A program made the translations under genes and the position numbers. Shown in pieces: positions 59,689-64,000 of a stretch of DNA of 64,000 nt (positions are counted from its first letter, which is position 1; every line of letters begins with the position of its first letter). The DNA comes from Nocardia camponoti (GTDB lineage: Bacteria > Actinomycetota > Actinomycetes > Mycobacteriales > Mycobacteriaceae), in contig NZ_BMMW01000001.1 in the NCBI RefSeq assembly GCF_014646135.1, positions 1,133,570-1,197,569 of the forward strand. Direction: 5' to 3'. The notes under the pieces are model-generated. The model made no database searches. It had not been told where the DNA came from and saw only the letters and a program-made list of their open reading frames with translations.

Positions 59689-60276
59689 ATGGCTCTGCTG
59701 ACCATCGGCGACCAGTTCCCGGCTTACAACCTCAAGGCCGTCATCGGCGGCGACCTGTCCAAGGTCGACGCTCAGCAGCCCGACGATTACTTCACCCAGA
59801 TCTCCAGCGACGACTACGCCGGCAAGTGGCGCATCGTGTTCTTCTGGCCGAAGGACTTCACCTTCGTTTGCCCCACCGAGATCGCCGCGTTCGGCAAGCT
59901 GAACGAGGAGTTCGCCGACCGTGACGCCCAGGTGCTCGGCGCTTCGGTCGACAACGAGTTCGTGCACTTCCAGTGGCGCGCACAGCACGACGACCTCAAG
60001 ACGCTGCCGTTCCCGATCCTGTCGGACCTCAAGCGTGAACTTGCCACCGCGACCGGCGTCCTCAACGCCGATGGTGTCGCCGACCGCGCCACCTTCATCG
60101 TTGACCCCAACAACGAGGTGCAGTTCGTTTCGGTGACCGCCGGTTCGGTCGGCCGCAACGTCGACGAGGTCCTGCGCGTGCTCGACGCTCTCCAGTCCGA
60201 CGAACTGTGCGCATGCAACTGGAAGAAGGGCGACCCGACCATCAACGCGGGCGAGCTTCTTTCGGCAAGCGTCTAA
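59689..60276 (+). CDS. ahpC: Alkyl hydroperoxide reductase AhpC
   Basis: A 195-residue peroxiredoxin that reduces peroxides and peroxynitrite. The peroxidatic cysteine is Cys61 (FTFVCPTE), with the C-terminal cysteines Cys174 and Cys176 (ELCACNWKKG), exactly the three-cysteine set of mycobacterial AhpC. GGAG lies 7 bases before the ATG. ahpD follows after 37 bases and reduces it. It is divergent from oxyR. Confidence 0.97.
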   Translation: MALLTIGDQFPAYNLKAVIGGDLSKVDAQQPDDYFTQISSDDYAGKWRIVFFWPKDFTFVCPTEIAAFGKLNEEFADRDAQVLGASVDNEFVHFQWRAQHDDLKTLPFPILSDLKRELATATGVLNADGVADRATFIVDPNNEVQFVSVTAGSVGRNVDEVLRVLDALQSDELCACNWKKGDPTINAGELLSASV

Positions 60277-60313
60277 TCCCTTTTAGTTTCACCAGTTAGG
60301 AGCCCCACACGTT

Positions 60314-60853
60314 ATGAGCATCGAGAACCTCAAGAACTCCCTGCCCGAGTACGCCAAGGACCTCAAGCTCAACCTGTCATCGCTCGCGCGCACCACGGTG
60401 CTCAACGAGCAGCAGCTGTGGGGCACCTTGCTCGCGTCGGCGGCGGCGAGCCGTTCGGCAACCACCCTGCGTGAGGTCGCCGAAGAAGCCGCCGACGTGC
60501 TGTCGGCCGAGGCGTACGAAGCCGCGCTCGGTGCCGCATCGATCATGGGCATGAACAACGTGTTCTACCGTGGTCGCGCGTTCCTCGAAGGCCGCTACGA
60601 CGACCTGCGCGCCGGTCTGCGGATGAACATCATCGGCAACCCGGGCGTCGACAAGGCCGATTTCGAGCTGTGGAGCTTCGCGGTTTCGTCGATCAACGGT
60701 TGCGCGCATTGCCTTGAAGCGCACGAGAAGACGCTGCGTGACGCGGGTGTTTCGCGTGAGGTGATCTTCGAGTCGCTGCGCGCCGCGGCGATCATCGCTG
60801 GCGTCGGCCAGGCGGTTGAGTCCACTCAGGCGTTGGCTGCGGCAGCCGTCTAA
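60314..60853 (+). CDS. ahpD: Alkyl hydroperoxidase AhpD
   Basis: A 179-residue AhpD that links AhpC to lipoamide-dependent reduction. The redox CxxC is [11 protein letters not shown], with Cys130, Cys133, His137 and Glu118 at the numbering known for the M. tuberculosis enzyme. The ATG has TTAGGAG upstream. A strong hairpin ends the ahpC-ahpD transcript. Confidence 0.96.
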   Translation: MSIENLKNSLPEYAKDLKLNLSSLARTTVLNEQQLWGTLLASAAASRSATTLREVAEEAADVLSAEAYEAALGAASIMGMNNVFYRGRAFLEGRYDDLRAGLRMNIIGNPGVDKADFELWSFAVSSINGCAHCLEAHEKTLRDAGVSREVIFESLRAAAIIAGVGQAVESTQALAAAAV

Positions 60854-60866
60854 GTCGCACATCGCC

Positions 60867-60902
60867 TTTCGGCCCTGTTCCAATCTTGGGACAGGGCCGA
60901 AA
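60867..60902 (+). terminator. ahpCD terminator hairpin
   Basis: TTTCGGCCCTGTTCC (60867-60881) pairs with GGGACAGGGCCGAAA (60888-60902), 15 bp with one T-G pair and a 6-base loop, 13 bases after ahpD. Confidence 0.85.
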
Positions 60903-60916
60903 CGCGTATTCGGCGC

Positions 60917-60922
60917 TAGTCT
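60917..60922 (+). promoter_or_regulatory. -10 hexamer TAGTCT, leaderless promoter of the PhzF-like gene
   Basis: TAGTCT lies 7 bases before ATG 60930, after the ahpD terminator. Confidence 0.45.
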
Positions 60923-60929
60923 CGGTGGC

Positions 60930-61637
60930 ATGAAGAACGCACACGAGGTGCCCGAGGATGCCCACACTCAGGTCGAGGTCGTTCGAGTCTTCACCGACCC
61001 CACCGGTGCGGGCGGCAATCCGCTAGCAATTGCCCGCGCGCAAGATGTTGTCGCGCTCGACCACCAGATGCTTGCCGCCCGAATGGGTTTGAGCGAGACG
61101 ACCGTCGTCACCGAACCGGTTGACGGCGTTGCCGAAATGCGCATTTACACGCCCGCGGTCGAGTTGCCGTTCGCCGGTCACCCGACGGTGGGGACCGCGT
61201 GGTGGCTCGCCCGGCAGGGTCATCCGGTCAAGCAGCTCGACGTCCCCGCTGGCGCGGTCGCCGTTGATCAGGCTGACGGGATCACGTGGATCACCGCCCG
61301 CGCGTCGTGGGCCCCGACGTTCACCTTCCATCAGCTCGACGACGTCGACGCGCTCGCCGCCGTCGACCCGAGCGCGATCACTGACGGTCAGCATTACTAC
61401 TGGACCTGGGTCGACGAAACGCGCGGCGCGGTGCGCTCGCGAATGTTCGCGCCCGCCATGGGCATTGTCGAAGACGAGGCAACCGGCGCGGCCGCTGTCG
61501 CGCTCACCGCGCAGTTGCGGCGCGGGCTCACCATTACCCAGGGCGAAGGCTCGCAGCTCTTCACCGAATGGGATTCCGACGGCTGGGTGCGGCTCGGTGG
61601 TCGCGTTGCCGAAGACCACGTTGTCGATATCGACTAG
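60930..61637 (+). CDS. PhzF-family isomerase-like protein
   Basis: A 235-residue protein of the PhzF/diaminopimelate-epimerase fold. Visible marks are VEVVRVFTDPTGAGGNPLAIA, MGLSETTVVTEP, the VELPFAGHPTVGTAWWLARQG block with the GHPT motif, and VEDEATGAAAVALTAQLRRG. PhzF proteins isomerise or epimerise small acids; the role here is unknown. It is shorter than most (260-300 residues), with the middle of the C-terminal lobe reduced. It has its own -10 and is convergent with the chimeric sigma gene, overlapping it by 4 bases. Confidence 0.85.
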   Translation: MKNAHEVPEDAHTQVEVVRVFTDPTGAGGNPLAIARAQDVVALDHQMLAARMGLSETTVVTEPVDGVAEMRIYTPAVELPFAGHPTVGTAWWLARQGHPVKQLDVPAGAVAVDQADGITWITARASWAPTFTFHQLDDVDALAAVDPSAITDGQHYYWTWVDETRGAVRSRMFAPAMGIVEDEATGAAAVALTAQLRRGLTITQGEGSQLFTEWDSDGWVRLGGRVAEDHVVDID

Positions 61638-62644
61638 ACGTCGCCTGGGCGACGCAACCACGGCGGTCGCGTCGCCGCCCAATATCCGCGACGGCTTGCC
61701 GCCCCGTTGAAGTCGGCGAGTATCCGCGCTTCCAAATGGCGAGGTGGCGGACGTTCGTCGGACTTCGCTAGTCGCGCGAGTAGGTCGTGGACGGCCGTCA
61801 CACGCGCGTCGAATTCGTCGCCGCTTTGGGCGGCGATCGTGGCGAGTTTGGCTTGGATGTGGTGGCGTTCGAGTTCGGCGACGGCGTCGAGCGCGTAGGC
61901 GTCAGCTAGGGCGAGTACCGACCGGGGTGGTCGCCAGCGGTGCCGCGGCGCGAAGTTGGGCACCGCGCGTTGCTCGGCGAGTCGGTCGATACTTTCGCCG
62001 AGCAGTCGCGTGACGGTCGGCACCGCCATGCCCGTTTCGCGACTGATCCCCCGATACGTGCGACCGCCGTAGTAGGCGAGGACGAACACTTCAAGGTGTG
62101 GGTCGAGCGGGTCGGCGAAGCCTAGGCGGGCCGATGCGGAGAACCATGGCAGGTCGTTGCGATCGTTGCGGTCGGCGCGAAGTTGTTCGATCGCGACGCG
62201 ATGAACTTGCGCGAGCAGCGCGTGCGAATGGCGTGCTGGCGCAGGGGGTTCAGGACGGGGCGGTGGACCGTAGGCGTAGTCGCGTCGCGCAACGGGCAGG
62301 AACGGCAAGCCTGGTTGACCACCGTCGGGAGGCATCGGCACTTTCCAGGTCGTGCGGAAACCGAATTCCGCTCTGCCCCAAGGAGTTTGAAGGTCGGGCG
62401 CGGAATCGGGCGGGCTCGGGTTCGGCGGCGCTTCCGGTGCCGATGGCGGCGCGGACATGATCAACGCGCGACTGCGTCGATAGCCTTCGCGGACAACATC
62501 TTCGGCGAGGCCGCGCCGATGCAGTACGCGTAGCGCGAGCCCGAACGCGGCGGCTCCGGTCGCACGGTAAAACTCCTGGCATTTGCCGTCGGCGAGACCA
62601 TTGTCACCAGTGGCAGAGCTAGACCTATTCGGCTGCCGATTCAT
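61634..62644 (-). CDS. Chimeric gene: degenerate ECF sigma factor joined to RskA-like anti-sigma domain
   Basis: A 336-residue protein from ATG 62644 (GTG 62665 is possible). Residues 24-60 look like the first half of ECF sigma region 2 (YRATGAAAFGLALRVLHRRG, then AEDVVREGYRRS). Residues 62-140 are a Pro-rich insert in place of the promoter-melting part. Residues 141-160 (ALLAQVHRVAIEQLRADR) resume the end of region 2, and 175-226 resemble region 4 (YYGGRTYRGISRETGMAVPT). Residues 240-312 (SVLALADAYALDAVAELERH and following) match the N-terminal sigma-binding domain of RskA-type anti-sigma factors, without a membrane helix. The protein may be an inactive or decoy regulator. Confidence 0.7.
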   Translation of the reverse strand: MNRQPNRSSSATGDNGLADGKCQEFYRATGAAAFGLALRVLHRRGLAEDVVREGYRRSRALIMSAPPSAPEAPPNPSPPDSAPDLQTPWGRAEFGFRTTWKVPMPPDGGQPGLPFLPVARRDYAYGPPPRPEPPAPARHSHALLAQVHRVAIEQLRADRNDRNDLPWFSASARLGFADPLDPHLEVFVLAYYGGRTYRGISRETGMAVPTVTRLLGESIDRLAEQRAVPNFAPRHRWRPPRSVLALADAYALDAVAELERHHIQAKLATIAAQSGDEFDARVTAVHDLLARLAKSDERPPPRHLEARILADFNGAASRRGYWAATRPPWLRRPGDV

Positions 62645-62700
62645 CGGTGAGTTCGGAGTCCACACTAGGGCAATTCGCAGCGCGGGCTAAGTCGGATCGG

Positions 62701-63225
62701 TCATTGTGTGCCAGTCATGCCAATGAGCATGAACGCGGCCGAGCAATTCATGACGACATGCGGAACAAGATCGGTGAATGCGCGTCGCTGTCCCGGCAAC
62801 GGTCGTGCCCCGGAAAATGCCGCCGCGAGCAGCAATACGGCCAGCGCGTACGCGAACACGCTTGGTCGCTGGTCGTGTTGGTCGAGCGCGTAGGACATCG
62901 CGCCAACGGCGATGAGGTGGGTGGCGATGTCGGACGCGCCGCTGGGTGGTCCGACACGCGCGCGCAGCCGGTCGACGAGGACCATGCCAAGGGCGATGGC
63001 CAGCGCGAGCAAGAGACCGCGCGAGACGTGCGGGGCGAGCGCGGTGGGGTCGACGAACATCGCGACCATCAACACGCTCATCAGGACATGCGACGCGTCT
63101 ACGGCGGAGTCGCCATGTTGCCTGCTGCCCCCGATCAGTCGACTGACGACGAGCACGGTCGCGGTGAGCAACGCCGCGACCATGAGCCAGCGCACGACGG
63201 TGAGCCACCCATCAATTTCGTGCAC
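62701..63225 (-). CDS. DUF5134 membrane protein
   Basis: A 174-residue integral membrane protein with about five hydrophobic segments and conserved His/Met-rich stretches: DASHVLMSVLMVAMFV near residue 44, DIATHLIAVGAMSYAL near 99, and VPHVVMNCSAAFMLIGM at the C-terminus. The spacing of His and Met suggests metal binding in the membrane, as proposed for DUF5134. GTG 63225 was chosen (AGGGG five bases upstream); GTG 63231 is two codons earlier. It stands directly upstream of the chimeric sigma gene on the same strand, so they may be co-expressed. Confidence 0.8.
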   Translation of the reverse strand: MHEIDGWLTVVRWLMVAALLTATVLVVSRLIGGSRQHGDSAVDASHVLMSVLMVAMFVDPTALAPHVSRGLLLALAIALGMVLVDRLRARVGPPSGASDIATHLIAVGAMSYALDQHDQRPSVFAYALAVLLLAAAFSGARPLPGQRRAFTDLVPHVVMNCSAAFMLIGMTGTQ

Positions 63226-63354
63226 GTTCACCCCTGCCCGCGACGCGCGGATAACTCACGTGCGTTCATGTTCGCACCAAAGGCCGTGCGCCGTCCCTCA
63301 ATTCGGCTAGCCCTTGTCGGCGCGCAAGTTCACCAGCCCGTGCGCACCAAATGC

Positions 63355-63387
63355 GAACGGCCGCCCCGACATTCGGGACGGCCGTTC
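63355..63387. terminator. Hairpin after the aminotransferase gene
   Basis: GAACGGCCGCCCCG (63355-63368) and CGGGACGGCCGTTC (63374-63387) pair over 14 bp with one mismatch and a 5-base loop, 15 bases beyond the aminotransferase stop. Confidence 0.75.
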
Positions 63388-63402
63388 ATTTAGCGCGAAT
63401 CT

Positions 63403-64000
63403 TTACCCCAGTGCGCGGGTAAAGCGAGCCGCGAGTTCGCCAACCTGTTCGTCGGTCATCACGAACGACGGCGAGATCTGCATCGCGCCAGCGCCCGCCG
63501 CTCGACCCGAAACACCGTGCTCACGCAGGGTTTTCACGAGGCCGGGGCCTTCGCTCGGGTCGGCCAACTGCACGGCCGCGACCGCGCCGACACCGCTGCG
63601 CACCTCGGCGACGCGCGGGTGGTCGGCCAGTGGCGCGAAGGCGGTGTGGATGGTCTGCTCAAGGCGCAGCGCCTCGTCGAGCAGGTTTTCGCGCTCGATG
63701 ATCGCCAGGTTGGCCAGCGCGGCGGCGGCCGAACCGGCGTGACCGCCGTAGGTGTAACCGTGACGGAACCACGTACCACCGGCGAAGAAGGGCTCAGCGA
63801 TGTGCGGGGCGATGAACACCGCGCCCATCGGCAGGTACCCCGACGTTAGGCCCTTCGCGGTGGTCATCAGGTCGGGCCGCAGATCAAACCGCGTCGACGC
63901 GAACCACGAACCACCGATGCGCCCGAAGCCGGTGACGACCTCGTCGGCGACAAACAGGATGTCGTTGTCGCGGCAGATCTGCCGCACCTCGGCGAGGTAG
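63403..64000 (-). CDS. Class III (omega) aminotransferase, C-terminal part (5' end beyond window)
   Basis: About 199 residues of a PLP-dependent class III aminotransferase; the frame is open to the right window edge, so the start is missing. The Asp that holds the PLP ring is in ILFVADEVVTGFGR, the PLP lysine in MTTAKGLTSGYLPMGAV, and FRHGYTYGGHAGSAAAALA follows. The pattern is like putrescine/GABA or omega-amino acid:pyruvate transaminases; the substrate is unknown. A putrescine link to the polyamine genes 8 kb away is possible but unsupported. Confidence 0.9.
   Translation of the reverse strand, partial: YLAEVRQICRDNDILFVADEVVTGFGRIGGSWFASTRFDLRPDLMTTAKGLTSGYLPMGAVFIAPHIAEPFFAGGTWFRHGYTYGGHAGSAAAALANLAIIERENLLDEALRLEQTIHTAFAPLADHPRVAEVRSGVGAVAAVQLADPSEGPGLVKTLREHGVSGRAAGAGAMQISPSFVMTDEQVGELAARFTRALG

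Noticed and set aside
60816..60929. Upstream extension of the PhzF-like gene into ahpD
   Set aside because: It would cross the ahpCD terminator; ATG 60930 has its own -10.
1..64000. tRNA, rRNA, riboswitch, insertion sequence or prophage
   Set aside because: All gaps over about 100 bases were read for cloverleaf-like or conserved RNA patterns, transposase motifs and att-like repeats; none was convincing.

Overview
The window is one ungapped piece of a GC-rich actinobacterial chromosome. The organism is almost certainly a mycolic-acid bacterium of the order Mycobacteriales. The reasons are the arabinan-building glycosyltransferase at the left edge (AftC type), hemQ, the trkA pair ceoB/ceoC, cei, a polyphosphate glucokinase, sigA with a Lys/Ala/Pro-rich head, sigB, ideR and many conserved actinobacterial DUF genes. 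From memory, the order from aftC through msrB, hemQ-hemG-hemE, dxs, TRAM methyltransferase, ceoBC, dut, cei, suhB, ppgK, sigA, sigB, ideR and the PAC2 gene follows the Mycobacterium tuberculosis Rv2673-Rv2714 region. The genus cannot be named from this alone. No tRNA, rRNA, CRISPR array, insertion sequence, phage gene or plasmid function was seen.

Layout. 1-9.9 kb: end of the arabinan transferase gene, msrB, the coproporphyrin-type heme genes (hemE, hemG, hemQ), RNase D, dxs and a SIMPL protein. 10-18 kb: TRAM RNA methyltransferase, an APC-type permease facing the potassium regulators ceoB/ceoC, an ECF sigma factor of SigD/ShbA type, DUF3159, an OB-fold protein and an alpha/beta hydrolase. 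18-24.4 kb: DUF3710, dut, DUF3093, DUF4193, cei, suhB, ppgK, sigA. 24.5-40.6 kb is more variable: an MHYT membrane sensor, a KhtTU-like K+/H+ antiporter, DUF952, a small zinc protein, a TetR repressor facing an SNF2/SWIM helicase pair, a TetR/SDR divergent pair, a DEAD/DEAH helicase, YihY, DUF3039, DUF3099, an MFS carrier, a two-domain VOC protein and an N-methyltransferase. 40.7-53.7 kb: sigB with an ECF-type promoter, a lipoprotein, an acetyltransferase/deacetylase pair (pat-acuC), ideR, galE, DUF4192, a lipoprotein, PAC2 and a DUF3516 helicase. 53.7-64 kb: a polyamine module (ornithine decarboxylase plus a SpeD-SpeE fusion), the biotin ECF transporter bioYMN with a BioQ-like box, oxyR/ahpC/ahpD, a PhzF-like protein, a chimeric sigma/anti-sigma gene with a DUF5134 membrane protein, and the start-less end of a class III aminotransferase.

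Regulation visible in the DNA. Fourteen genes have a TANNNT -10 hexamer only 6 to 8 bases before the start codon, the layout of leaderless actinobacterial transcripts. Four sites have the ECF-type form GGGAAC-N17/18-CGTT (one has CGTC), in front of sigB, DUF4193, the SNF2 helicase and the DUF7455 gene. Candidate operators are a TTGAAC-N3-GTTCAA palindrome before bioY, a GTACACTGTAC palindrome between tetR and the SNF2 gene, paired TA(A/G)CGATCA sites between the SDR and its TetR gene, and two consensus DnaA boxes before the DUF4192 gene.

The most unusual items are an exact, in-frame 144-bp tandem duplication that gives the SNF2 helicase two Walker A motifs; a single gene joining a broken ECF sigma factor to an RskA-like anti-sigma domain; and the SpeD-SpeE fusion next to an ornithine decarboxylase. 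All functional statements are from reading the sequence and from memory of families; no search was run.
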